Assembly: GCA_021794275.1 (NCBI GenBank)
Contig: JAJYRD010000073.1
Span: forward strand, 17,180 to 81,179
Source of the DNA: Pseudomonadota bacterium
Lineage (GTDB): Bacteria; Pseudomonadota; Gammaproteobacteria; Acidiferrobacterales; Acidiferrobacteraceae
Direction: 5' to 3'
Length of the DNA: 64,000 bases
The notes under the pieces: generated by a model
Seen by the model: only the letters and a program-made list of their open reading frames with translations
What the model was told of the DNA's origin: nothing
The model's database searches: none
Translations under genes and position numbers: made by a program
Part shown: in pieces, positions 9,664 through 17,965 of the stretch
Layout of the letters: every line of letters starts with the position of its first letter
Position numbering within the stretch: position 1 is the first letter of the stretch

Positions 9664-10599
9664 TCAGTTCAGACGATACCCGAAGACCTTTGCGAAACGT
9701 TCGCCGAAGGCCTCGGCATCAATGATATGATTCTGTGTTCCGTTGTGCTCGATCTTCAGGGAACCGAGGAGCGATGCCACGCGCCCGCTGGTCTCCCAAT
9801 CGAAGCCCTTCTCCAACCCGAACAGCAGGCCCGCGCGGTAAGCATCTCCGCACCCCGTGGGATCACAGACCTTTTCCGCGGGCACCGGGGGAATACGATG
9901 GATCCGCCCGCCGGTATGAATCTCCGAGCCCTCGGCACCCTTCGTCACAATGAACGCGCGGGTACGCGCGGCAAGCTTCGCGATAGCGACATCGGTGCGG
10001 GCCGCGAGCATCTGCGCCTCGTAGTCGTTCACGCACACATAATCGGCCTGGTCGACGAACGCGAGCAATTCCGCGCCATCAAACATGGGCAGGCCCTGGC
10101 CCGGGTCGAAAATAAACGGGATGCCGGCCTCTGCGAACTGACGCGCGTGATCGATCATGCCCTGCCGCCCATCCGGCGAAACGATGCCGAGCGTAACGTC
10201 GGCGGCATCGGCAACGCGATTGCGATGCGACTCGCCCATGGCGCCTGGATGGAAGGCCGTTATCTGATTGTCGTCCAGATCGGTCGTGATGAAGGCCTGC
10301 GCCGTATAGGCCCCCGCAACCTCGGTCACATGGCCGCGCTCGATGCCATGCCGGTCCATCCATTGGGCATAAGGGAGAAAATCCTCGCCGACCGTACCCA
10401 TGGGGACGGCATTACCGCCCAGGGCGTTCAGGTTATAGGCGATATTGCCGGCGCAGCCCCCGAACTCCCGTCGCATGGTCGGCACCATAAAGGACACGTT
10501 CAGTATGTGCAGTCGGTCCGGAAGGATGTGCCGCCCGAACTGATCCGGAAACACCATGATCGTATCAAACGCAAAAGATCCGCAAATCAGCGTGGTCAT
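9664..10599 (-). CDS. PfkB-family kinase (adenosine kinase / sugar kinase type)
   Basis: ATP-dependent phosphorylation of a nucleoside or sugar; 311 residues. The FGGCAGNIAYNLNALGG motif near residue 45 and the C-terminal PfkB signature DPTGCGDAYRAG, with catalytic Asp, are intact. The sequence style (MTTLICGSFAFDTIM) resembles proteobacterial proteins annotated as adenosine kinase, but the substrate cannot be fixed by eye. The start at 10599 was chosen because the conserved first beta-strand begins there; the frame stays open about 200 bases upstream without family sequence. It lies 139 bp downstream of gcvPB. Confidence 0.85.
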   Translation of the reverse strand: MTTLICGSFAFDTIMVFPDQFGRHILPDRLHILNVSFMVPTMRREFGGCAGNIAYNLNALGGNAVPMGTVGEDFLPYAQWMDRHGIERGHVTEVAGAYTAQAFITTDLDDNQITAFHPGAMGESHRNRVADAADVTLGIVSPDGRQGMIDHARQFAEAGIPFIFDPGQGLPMFDGAELLAFVDQADYVCVNDYEAQMLAARTDVAIAKLAARTRAFIVTKGAEGSEIHTGGRIHRIPPVPAEKVCDPTGCGDAYRAGLLFGLEKGFDWETSGRVASLLGSLKIEHNGTQNHIIDAEAFGERFAKVFGYRLN

Positions 10600-10738
10600 T
10601 TCTCTAAAACCCTCGTGAACGGACCGTCCGCTCAATACAGGCAACTCAATGGCGCACAGCATAACCGCCGCCGAGAGCTCCCGATATCGTGGCAGGTCCG
10701 AATGGAAGAAAAGGCCCGATAGATGGCTTACGACAGCC

Positions 10739-12205
10739 TCAGGCCTTGGGCGCCGGAGGCCTCCAGACCAAGTCGAGCTCGCGCGCGGCACGCGCCTCAT
10801 CCACGCGACGCACGGGCAAGGTATGGGGCGCAGCGTGCAAGAGATCGGGCGCGGAGTGGGCTTCGGCGAGGATCTCCGCCATGGCCGCCACGAAACCGTC
10901 GAGTTCGTCGCGGCTTTCGGTCTCGGTAGGCTCGATCAACAGACACTCCGGAACCATCAAAGGGAAATAGATGGTCGGCGCGTGGTAGCCCTTGTCGAGC
11001 AGGCGCTTGGCGACGTCAAGCGCGGTCACCCCGGTCTTTTCCTTCAAGCCTTTCAGCGTCAGTAAAAACTCATGGGTGGCACGCCGACGCCTATAGGCGG
11101 GCTCGAGCCCGAGACCGCTCAGCCGCGTAAGGAGGTAGTTCGCATTCAAGGTGGCATGGTCGCTGATCCGCACCATGCCCTCACGCCCGACCAGCCGCGC
11201 ATATACGTAGGCGCGCAAAAGCACGCCGGCGTTACCCATAAATGCCGACAACCGCCCTATCGTCTGCGGGCGCGTCTTTTCCGTGATCCAGCTGTAGCGC
11301 CCACCGCTCTCGGCGACCATGGGCACCGGCAAAAACGGCATAAGCCGTTCACTTACACCAACTGGCCCCGCGCCTGGGCCGCCGCCACCGTGGGGGGTCG
11401 AAAAAGTCTTGTGGAGATTCAGGTGCACGACATCGAAGCCCATGTCCCCGGGCTTGACCCGGCCCAGAATGGCATTCAGGTTCGCGCCGTCGTAATAGAG
11501 GAGTCCACCCGCGGCATGGACGCGCCGCGCAATCTCCTCGATGTGGCGATCGAAGACACCCAGAGTCGAGGGGTTGGTCAACATGAGGCCCGCGGTCCTG
11601 GGTCCGATGGCGGCGTCGAGCGCCGCGAGATCTATATCGCCGTCGGGGCGCACATCGATCTCCCGCACCCGGTAGCCACACATGGCCGCCGTCGCCGGAT
11701 TGGTCCCGTGGGCCGCCTTCGGGATCAGTATCTCGTCGCGCGCGGAATCGTTGCGGGCCCGGTGGTAGGCGCGGATCATGGCCACACCCGCGAACTCGCC
11801 CTGGGCCCCGGCCATGGGCGTGAGCGAAACGGCGCGCATCCCCGTCACATCCTTCAATATCTCCTGGAGCTCAAAAAGACAGGCCAGAAAACCTTGGCCG
11901 GTCGATTCGGGCGCCAGTGGATGACGGTTCGCGAAGCCTGGAAGGCTCGCTGCTGCGTGTGCGGCGCGCGGGTTGTACTTCATGGTGCACGAGCCGAGCG
12001 GATAGAAGTGGGTATCGATGGAGAAATTCCGCTGGCTCAAGCGCGTGTAATGCCGGACCGCTTGAAGCTCCGAGACCTCCGGCAGGATGGGTGGCGCGCG
12101 CCTAAGGAGCGCCGGCGGGATATCGCCGGGCTCGGCCATCGGACGCGGCATCTGGGCGCCGTTCACCCGCCCGCTCTCGCCCCTCTCGAATATCAGCACG
12201 GGCAA
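10739..12205 (-). CDS. gcvPB: glycine dehydrogenase (decarboxylating) subunit 2
   Basis: C-terminal half of a split P-protein: with GcvPA it decarboxylates glycine and passes aminomethyl to the lipoyl arm of GcvH. 488 residues. The PLP-lysine motif [16 protein letters not shown] has Lys266. PLP contacts such as the [10 protein letters not shown] region are present. Its ATG abuts the tpx stop codon, so it is probably translated by coupling. It is the last gene of the gcv operon. Confidence 0.96.
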   Translation of the reverse strand: MPVLIFERGESGRVNGAQMPRPMAEPGDIPPALLRRAPPILPEVSELQAVRHYTRLSQRNFSIDTHFYPLGSCTMKYNPRAAHAAASLPGFANRHPLAPESTGQGFLACLFELQEILKDVTGMRAVSLTPMAGAQGEFAGVAMIRAYHRARNDSARDEILIPKAAHGTNPATAAMCGYRVREIDVRPDGDIDLAALDAAIGPRTAGLMLTNPSTLGVFDRHIEEIARRVHAAGGLLYYDGANLNAILGRVKPGDMGFDVVHLNLHKTFSTPHGGGGPGAGPVGVSERLMPFLPVPMVAESGGRYSWITEKTRPQTIGRLSAFMGNAGVLLRAYVYARLVGREGMVRISDHATLNANYLLTRLSGLGLEPAYRRRRATHEFLLTLKGLKEKTGVTALDVAKRLLDKGYHAPTIYFPLMVPECLLIEPTETESRDELDGFVAAMAEILAEAHSAPDLLHAAPHTLPVRRVDEARAARELDLVWRPPAPKA

Positions 12206-12706
12206 CTACTTTATGGCGGCGATGGCGGCTGCGTAGTCCGGTTCTTGACCGATCTCCGAAACCAGCTGGGCATGCACGACCTTGTCCTCGGCATCGAGGA
12301 CGACGACCGCGCGGGCCGTTATGCCCGCGAGCGGACCGTCCTGGATAAGAACGCCGTAATCGCGCGCGAAATGGCGGTCGCGCATCATGGACAGGGGCAC
12401 GACATGCGAGGTACCTTCGGCCGAACAAAAACGGCCTTGCGCGAACGGCAGGTCGGAAGACACCACCAGCACCGCCGTGTTCTTGTCCTTGGCCGCATAC
12501 TCATCGAAGCGTTTCGTGCTCGTGGCGCACACTGGGGTGTCGAGACTCGGGACGATGCTGATGATCTTTTTCTTGCCCTTGAAGTCTCCAAGGCTTACGT
12601 TCGCGAGTGAACCATTGACGAGCTTGAAATCGGGCGCCTTCGCGCCGACTTTGGGAAGATCGCCGGAGGTGGTGCAGGGGGTGCCTTTCAGGGTGATTTT
12701 CGCCAT
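12206..12706 (-). CDS. tpx: thiol peroxidase Tpx (atypical 2-Cys peroxiredoxin)
   Basis: Reduces H2O2 and organic hydroperoxides with thioredoxin. 166 residues, full length. Peroxidatic Cys60 lies in [15 protein letters not shown] and resolving Cys94 in GRFCSAEG, spaced as in E. coli Tpx. ATG at 12706 with AAGGAG upstream inside the end of gcvPA. The gene starts 2 bases after the gcvPA stop and its own stop abuts the gcvPB start, so it is embedded inside the split P-protein pair. The frame is open far upstream into gcvPA, but that part is not protein-like. Confidence 0.95.
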   Translation of the reverse strand: MAKITLKGTPCTTSGDLPKVGAKAPDFKLVNGSLANVSLGDFKGKKKIISIVPSLDTPVCATSTKRFDEYAAKDKNTAVLVVSSDLPFAQGRFCSAEGTSHVVPLSMMRDRHFARDYGVLIQDGPLAGITARAVVVLDAEDKVVHAQLVSEIGQEPDYAAAIAAIK

Positions 12707-12708
12707 GT

Positions 12709-14109
12709 CTAGGAGCTCCTTTGGTTGTGGTCCTTGTATGCGCAGGGAGGATCGAGCCGGCGCTTCGTCACGATCCGTTCCAAATGCTCGGCGTAGCGCG
12801 CCAGATCGTCCGGGGTTTTGGTCTCTGTGGCGCACACGAGCAGCCCATCGCCCAGCCCCGGGAACCATTCGCTGAGCGCATAGCCGCCGAGAATGCCCTG
12901 CGCCTCGAGGGCGCGCAGGACCTCGGGCACGGGCACCGGGAGCCTGAGCGCCACTTCGTGGAAAAACGGCGTGTCGGGAAAGGCCGTATGGACCCCTGGT
13001 ATGGCGGTCAAGCGCGCGCGCAAGTCCGCTGTGTTGGCATGCGAGGCCTGCGCCACGCGACGGAGGCCCTCGGGTCCCAAGAGTGCCATGTGTACCGTGG
13101 CGGCGGTCACGAGCAGACCCTGGTTCGTACAGATATTGGAGGTCGCCTTGGAGCGTCGGATGTGTTGCTCGCGCGCCTGCAAAGTGAGTGTGAAGGCCTC
13201 GTGCCCGGCGACATCGACCGTGCGCCCGACGATGCGCCCGGGCATCTGACGGACGTGCTCGCGCCGGCAGGCCATGAAGCCGAAGTAAGGCCCGCCGGAC
13301 GACACGGGCGCGCCGAGCGGCTGGCCCTCGCCGACTGCGATATCGCAGCCAGGGCCCCACTCCCCAGGCGGTGCGAGCAAGGCGCAGGCGACAGGATTCA
13401 CAAGCCCTATGGCTATGAGGCCGTTATCCCGGGCCAAGGTGCTCAGGGCATGAACGTCCTCCAGACAACCGAGAAAGTTCGGCTGAGGGATGACGAGCGC
13501 CGCAGCTCCGTCGAGACGCATTTTCAAGGCCTTCAGGTCCGTCGTCCCATCCGCGCCCATGGGCACGACCTCAAGCGCGATCGACTGAGCCGATACGACC
13601 GTCTCCACGACCTTGCGATACAGGGGATGGACCGTCTCCGGAACCAGGACGCGCCGTGATCGGCCGTGCAAGCGCACGGCCATCAACACCGCCTCGGCCA
13701 GCGCCGATGAGCCGTCGTAGAGGCTCGCATTGGCGACATCGAGGCCCACGAGGCTTGTGATCATGGTCTGGAATTCGTAAAGCACCTGCAGCGTGCCTTG
13801 GCTCGCCTCGGCCTGATAGGGCGTGTAGGCGGTGTAGAACTCGCCGCGGCTCGCGATCTCCCAGACGGCCGCGGGGATGTGGTGCTCATAGGCCCCAGCG
13901 CCCAAGAAGGTCAGGAACTCCCCGTCGGCCGCGGCCCGTTCACGCATGAGCCGACCGATCTCTTGTTCCGTCATCGCCTGGGGGACGCCAGCAAGCGGCG
14001 CTGAACGCAACCGCGCTGGAATCTCGTCGAAGAGATCCTCGACGGAGGCCGCGCCTATGACCTCGAGCATCGCCGTCACATCGGCCGCCGTATGGGGTAT
14101 GAAGGGCAT
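12709..14109 (-). CDS. gcvPA: glycine dehydrogenase (decarboxylating) subunit 1
   Basis: N-terminal half of the split P-protein, partner of GcvPB. 466 residues, normal for the family. It starts [19 protein letters not shown]; conserved stretches include [31 protein letters not shown] and [15 protein letters not shown]. It starts 3 bp after the gcvH stop and is followed by tpx 2 bp downstream. The split GcvPA/GcvPB arrangement replaces the single-chain GcvP of enteric bacteria. Confidence 0.96.
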   Translation of the reverse strand: MPFIPHTAADVTAMLEVIGAASVEDLFDEIPARLRSAPLAGVPQAMTEQEIGRLMRERAAADGEFLTFLGAGAYEHHIPAAVWEIASRGEFYTAYTPYQAEASQGTLQVLYEFQTMITSLVGLDVANASLYDGSSALAEAVLMAVRLHGRSRRVLVPETVHPLYRKVVETVVSAQSIALEVVPMGADGTTDLKALKMRLDGAAALVIPQPNFLGCLEDVHALSTLARDNGLIAIGLVNPVACALLAPPGEWGPGCDIAVGEGQPLGAPVSSGGPYFGFMACRREHVRQMPGRIVGRTVDVAGHEAFTLTLQAREQHIRRSKATSNICTNQGLLVTAATVHMALLGPEGLRRVAQASHANTADLRARLTAIPGVHTAFPDTPFFHEVALRLPVPVPEVLRALEAQGILGGYALSEWFPGLGDGLLVCATETKTPDDLARYAEHLERIVTKRRLDPPCAYKDHNQRSS

Positions 14110-14112
14110 GAT

Positions 14113-14502
14113 TTAGGCTTCGGAGGCCAGCAAGGATTCGTAGGCGGCGGCGTCGAGGAGCGCATGGACCGCCTCAGGATCGCGGGGTCGCAACTTGAAG
14201 AGCCAGCCCTCCCCGTAAGGATCGGCATTGAGGGTCTCGGGCGCGCCGGCGAGCGCCTCGTTCACCTCTACGACCTGGCCCGCAAGCGGGGCGTAGACAT
14301 CCGACGCCGCCTTCACGGATTCGACGACCGCGCATTCTTTGCCGACCGCAAGCTCTGTCCCGGGCTTCGGGAGCTCGACGAATACCATGTCGCCCATAAG
14401 GTCCTGGGCGTGATCAGTGATGCCGACCACGAGATCCAGACCCGCCGCGCGGACCCACTCGTGGCTCTTCGTATAGCGCAAATCCCCCGGTACTTTACTC
14501 AT
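14113..14502 (-). CDS. gcvH: glycine cleavage system H protein
   Basis: Lipoyl carrier that shuttles the aminomethyl group from P- to T-protein. 129 residues; the lipoyl-lysine is Lys64 in ECAVVESVKAASDVYAPL. It starts MSKVPGDLRYTKSHEWV, a textbook N-terminus. It lies 12 bp after gcvT and 3 bp before gcvPA. Confidence 0.97.
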   Translation of the reverse strand: MSKVPGDLRYTKSHEWVRAAGLDLVVGITDHAQDLMGDMVFVELPKPGTELAVGKECAVVESVKAASDVYAPLAGQVVEVNEALAGAPETLNADPYGEGWLFKLRPRDPEAVHALLDAAAYESLLASEA

Positions 14503-14514
14503 CTTTCCTCCCCT

Positions 14515-15609
14515 CTATAGATCGATCAGCGCTCGTCCGTCGCGCACGAAAGGGGGCGCGACGAGCCGCGCGCCCAGCACCTGCCCAGAACGCCCGACAA
14601 GCTCGCAGGCCTCGCCGTCCAAAGCCGCGATCGGTACCCGGACAAGGCCGATGCCACGCGACAGGGTCGGTGAAAAGCTCCCGCTCGTCACCGTGCCGAC
14701 ACCAAAGGGCCCGCGCACCTCCTGGCCGGCGCGTACTACCCCGGCCCCCTGCAGAACGAGGCCCGTAAGCCTACGCGCAAGACCCTGCGCGCGCTGCCGC
14801 AAAAGGGCGGAACGACCGATAAACTCCCGATCGGTCGCGAGACTTACAGTCCAGGCGAGGCCTGATTCGAGCGGCGAGACGTGTTCGTCCATCTCATGCC
14901 CATAAAGATTCATCCCGGCTTCAAGCCGCAGGGTGTCGCGGGCGCCGAGCCCCGCGGGCACGACCCCATGGGCCACGAAGCGCCTCCAGAGCGCCACGGC
15001 CTCATGCGCGTCGACCAACATCTCGAAACCCCGCTCGCCCGTGTAGCCCGTGCGCGCCACGAAGGTGTCACCTGCGAAAGTGGCATGGAAAGGCTTCAAG
15101 CGGCCGAGGGCGGCGAACGCGACGGCGTCCAGCACCCGCGATGCCGCCTCGTCGGCCTGCGGCCCCTGTACGGCGAGCATGGCCAGATCGGGGCGCGGGG
15201 TGATCTCGACTGCGAACGGCTCAGCATGCCGACGAAGCCATGCGATATCGCCCGAGGCGGGACCCGCGTTGACGATCAGGCGAAATCGGTCGGGGGCAAT
15301 AAAGTAGGTTATGAGGTCGTCGAGAACGCCCCCCTGCTCGTTCAATAGGCAACCATAGAGGGCCTTTCCGGGGACCGCGAGTCGGTCCACGTCGTTGGCA
15401 AGCACGTGCCGCAGGAAGGCGCGCGCATCCGCGCCGCGAACCTCCACGGCGCGCATATGGGACACATCGAAGATACCAGCCCGGCGGCGGACCGCGTGAT
15501 GCTCGGCGATCTGGGAGCCATAGTGAAGGGGCATATCCCAGCCCCCGAAATCCACGATACGGGCGCCCGCCTTGACATGCTCTTCATACAGGGGGGTTCG
15601 GTGACCCAT
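14515..15609 (-). CDS. gcvT: glycine cleavage system T protein (aminomethyltransferase)
   Basis: Transfers the methylene group to tetrahydrofolate and releases ammonia. 364 residues from ATG 15609 (MGHRTPLYEEHVKAGARIV), the standard family beginning. The frame is open upstream to 15882, but that DNA is the riboswitch leader. Conserved features are FDVSHM, YTGERGFE and the C-terminal barrel GSFSPTLSRGIGLV. First gene of gcvT-gcvH-gcvPA-tpx-gcvPB. A small hairpin (GTTCG/CGAAC, 15624-15640) sits just before the start and could gate the ribosome-binding site, GAGATCTC. Confidence 0.96.
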   Translation of the reverse strand: MGHRTPLYEEHVKAGARIVDFGGWDMPLHYGSQIAEHHAVRRRAGIFDVSHMRAVEVRGADARAFLRHVLANDVDRLAVPGKALYGCLLNEQGGVLDDLITYFIAPDRFRLIVNAGPASGDIAWLRRHAEPFAVEITPRPDLAMLAVQGPQADEAASRVLDAVAFAALGRLKPFHATFAGDTFVARTGYTGERGFEMLVDAHEAVALWRRFVAHGVVPAGLGARDTLRLEAGMNLYGHEMDEHVSPLESGLAWTVSLATDREFIGRSALLRQRAQGLARRLTGLVLQGAGVVRAGQEVRGPFGVGTVTSGSFSPTLSRGIGLVRVPIAALDGEACELVGRSGQVLGARLVAPPFVRDGRALIDL

Positions 15610-15667
15610 GAGAGAGATCTCGCGTTCGATACACACGAACTCGCGCCCAAGGGCTGCGAGCGCTTCC

Positions 15668-15838
15668 AAAGCCACCCCTCTGTCCCACGACCTGAGAGCT
15701 TGAGCCCCTTCGGTGGACTGCCGCGCAGTCTCTCTCCAGAGTCGACGAAAATGGCCTCGCGGTCCCTTTGCCGGTACGTTTCCGGGCGGTTGCGTCGTCG
15801 GCGCCCATGCCCCGAAGGGCGGGTCTCTCCCGCGAGCC
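15668..15838 (-). ncRNA. tandem (two-aptamer) glycine riboswitch
   Basis: In the gcvT leader, read on the minus strand, two aptamers follow each other. The first (about 15838-15750) shows GGGAGAGACCCG, GCGCCGACGACGCAACC, GGAAACG and GGCAAAGGGACC. The second (about 15741-15670) shows GGAGAGA, CCGAAGGGGC, CTCTCAGG and GGGACAGAGGGG. These are the conserved blocks of the glycine riboswitch in the correct order. Such elements normally switch gcv operons on when glycine is high. The switch probably acts on translation or on an unresolved terminator, because only a short hairpin without a T run lies between the second aptamer and the start codon. Exact ends are approximate. Confidence 0.93.
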
Positions 15839-15853
15839 GTCTGTCGCCCGCTG

Positions 15854-15882
15854 ACTATATCAGCCTCCCTGGTGGACGCCAA
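15854..15882 (-). promoter_or_regulatory. sigma70-type promoter of the gcv operon
   Basis: On the minus strand TTGGCG (-35) is separated by exactly 17 bases from TATAGT (-10). The transcription start would be near 15846, about 10 bases before the first riboswitch aptamer, giving a leader of roughly 235 nt. Confidence 0.75.
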
Positions 15883-16063
15883 GCCGAACGGATGCGCCCC
15901 TCGACCGAACCGCTACGCGCAAGGCCGCCCTTGCAAGCCCCGGCACAACGTCTAGGCTCTAAGAACAAAAAACAAAATAAGACTACATCCGGGCGGGAAA
16001 AGGCTGTCAGGGCCGCGCCGACTTCCGCCAAAGCGCCTTTGGAAGACATTTTAAGGAGACACT

Positions 16064-16873
16064 ATGCGTCGCTTCATCGCGTTGGCCCTCTGCCTTTCCT
16101 GCACCGCGGCCTGGGCCGCGGGCCCGTCGAAGGCCTACATCATGATTGCACCGCCACGGCAATCGCAGACCCAGGAGCAGGCGATCTACGGCAGGATCGC
16201 GCAATTCCTGGCGCAGGCGACCGGCACGCCCATCAAGTTTCGCTATACGAGCAACTGGCTCACCTACATGGAGGAGGTCCGCCGCAACAAAGCCGCCATC
16301 TACTTTGACGGGCCGTCCTTCATCGGATGGCGCATCGCGCGCTGGCACGACCATGCGGCCGCGGCTCTGAGCGGGCACCTGAAATTCGTGCTGGTGGCAA
16401 AAAAGGGAGCGCGCGCGCCCTCCAAGATGAGCGACCTGATCGGTCGCAGCGTCTGCGCCTTCTCCCCGCCCAATCTCGCGACCTTGACCCTCGACAACGC
16501 GTTCACCAATCCCGAACGCCAGCCCTACATCGTCGTGACCCACAGCTTCCCGGAGATGGCGCGCAACATCATCGACGGGAACTGCGTTGCCGCCCTGGAG
16601 CCACTCCCTGTATACAAACACCAGAACGCGCAATTCCCGGGTAAGTTGCAAGTGGCCGACGAGATCCCAGGGCTACCCAACCAGGCATTCTCGCTGAGCA
16701 ATAGAATTCCGCCGGCATTGCGCCACAAGATCATAACGGCGCTCCTGAGCCCGGCGGGGGGCGCGGCAACGAAACCGTTGCGGGACATGTTCGGACACAA
16801 GCAGCTCGTGCGCGTACACGACGCCGCCTACCTGCCCTATCGTAAGCTGCTCAAGGCCGTGGCGGGTTTCTAG
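16064..16873 (+). CDS. orphan PhnD-like periplasmic substrate-binding protein
   Basis: 269 residues with signal peptide (MRRFIALALCLSCTAAWA). The fold signature is that of the PhnD/phosphate-phosphite-phosphonate binding family: IMIAPPRQSQTQEQAIYGRI, then LTYMEEVRRNKAAIYFDGPSF (the 'amount of target, which cell' segment), then SVCAFSPPNLATLTLDNAF. AAGGAG precedes the ATG by a good distance. There is no ABC permease or ATPase gene nearby, so it may feed a distant transporter or act as a sensor. Ligand unknown. Confidence 0.8.
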   Translation: MRRFIALALCLSCTAAWAAGPSKAYIMIAPPRQSQTQEQAIYGRIAQFLAQATGTPIKFRYTSNWLTYMEEVRRNKAAIYFDGPSFIGWRIARWHDHAAAALSGHLKFVLVAKKGARAPSKMSDLIGRSVCAFSPPNLATLTLDNAFTNPERQPYIVVTHSFPEMARNIIDGNCVAALEPLPVYKHQNAQFPGKLQVADEIPGLPNQAFSLSNRIPPALRHKIITALLSPAGGAATKPLRDMFGHKQLVRVHDAAYLPYRKLLKAVAGF

Positions 16874-17099
16874 GCACCCCCGGGCGGGAGGCGCGGGACG
16901 GCGCGCCTCCCCGGGGACCGACCGGATCGGATGAACGGAAAGCCGCCTGCCGCGATAACTTGAGGGGCGCGCACGCCCCGACCCAGGCGGCTGGCCGTGG
17001 CATGCCCCGAGCCGCCCCAGATCTTGTCGCCCACGACCCGATCCATCACGAAAATTCGGCCGTCTGGCCGTCGAATGTCTTCCGGCATGACGCGCACGA

Positions 17100-17425
17100 T
17101 TTTCATAGGGCACGCAGCTCGCAGCATCAGCCAGGAACTCAACCGCGACCCTCTCGTGGACCGTGCGCGCGATGGTCGCCGCTACACAATTTTGCGTCGT
17201 ATAGCCCGCGACCGTGAACCGATCGATCCGTCGTCCCCGAAGCCACGCCCAGAGGTCGGTCCCCGCAAGGTACTTGCCGGAGATTCTTCGACGTAACGAT
17301 CCCGAGGGCGCAACGCCACAACCCCTGCTGCGTTGAGCCGAAACCGCTGTGCCCGAAGACCGGCGCATCGGCCGTGCCGCATGTTGAACCACGACCAGCG
17401 CTATCCCGACCGCGCGCGGGAATCA
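17100..17425 (-). pseudogene. decayed isochorismatase-family cysteine hydrolase
   Basis: Fragments of an isochorismatase-like hydrolase are readable on the minus strand but in different frames: ALVVVQH near 17400-17420, DAPVFGHSGFG near 17360, then GTDLWAWLRGRRIDRF, TVAGYTTQNCVAATIA (the nucleophile Cys segment) and VAVEFLADAA from 17270 to 17140. At least two frameshifts are needed and the first third of the protein (with the catalytic Asp) is missing. It points away from a decayed GlxA-type regulator. Between it and the PhnD-like gene (16874-17100) I see no gene. Confidence 0.75.
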
Positions 17426-17479
17426 TGCGGATCCGGGTACTCGATGGGCAGGGCACCCTCCAAATACTCGTTTCGGATC

Positions 17480-17965
17480 CTGTGCGTTGGCGGCCGCAGG
17501 CCTCCTGGACGACCGCCCCGCGACCACTCTTTGGCTCTCGGGCGCGGCCTTCGCCCGCCGCTACCCCCCGATACATGTCGATCCGCACGCCCTGTATATC
17601 CGCGTCCTGTACATCGATGATGGGGGTATGTTGACGTCGGCCGGCGCCGCCACAGGGGTCGATTGCTGTCTACGCTTGGCGCGGCGCGCAGGCGGCGACC
17701 TATGTCACCCGGCGCCTCGTGGTCCCCTTCACCGTGCGGGCGGCGAGACCCCATACATCGAGCGCCTCGCCTTGGCGCAGTAATTCCACATGACGACCGA
17801 TCAGTCCGTCGGGGGTGGTCCGCCCGTCATGCCGGTTTCGGCGCGACCGCGTCGCTACGCCAACATTTCAAGGCCCTGCTCGGGATTTCACCGCCGACGT
17901 TCCGTGAAAGGTTCCGCGGTCGCTGGGCCCCACCCCACCACGGCCCAACCTCGCCGGGGCCTCTC
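17480..17965 (+). pseudogene. decayed GlxA/AraC-family transcriptional regulator
   Basis: Remnants of a GlxA-type regulator (DJ-1/PfpI-like domain plus AraC helix-turn-helix) in three frames. LAAAGLLDDRPATTLWLSG and YPPIHVDPHALYI are followed by GGMLTSAGAATGVDCCL. TYVTRRLVVP lies in another frame near 17700, a fragment of the PHRAGG-(A/E)-PYIER type in a third, and the C-terminal HTH piece GFGATASLRQHFKALLG at 17840-17900. Large parts of the N-terminal domain and the linker are lost. Such regulators are often encoded next to isochorismatase-like hydrolases, as here. Confidence 0.8.

Noticed and set aside
9601..10722. A 373-codon open frame on the plus strand opposite the PfkB-type kinase
   Set aside because: No family resemblance and no ribosome site; the opposite strand has intact kinase motifs.
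12206..13360. A fusion of an unknown N-terminal domain with Tpx, as the frame is open far upstream
   Set aside because: The upstream part overlaps gcvPA out of frame and is Arg/Ala-rich; Tpx starts with its own ribosome site at 12706.
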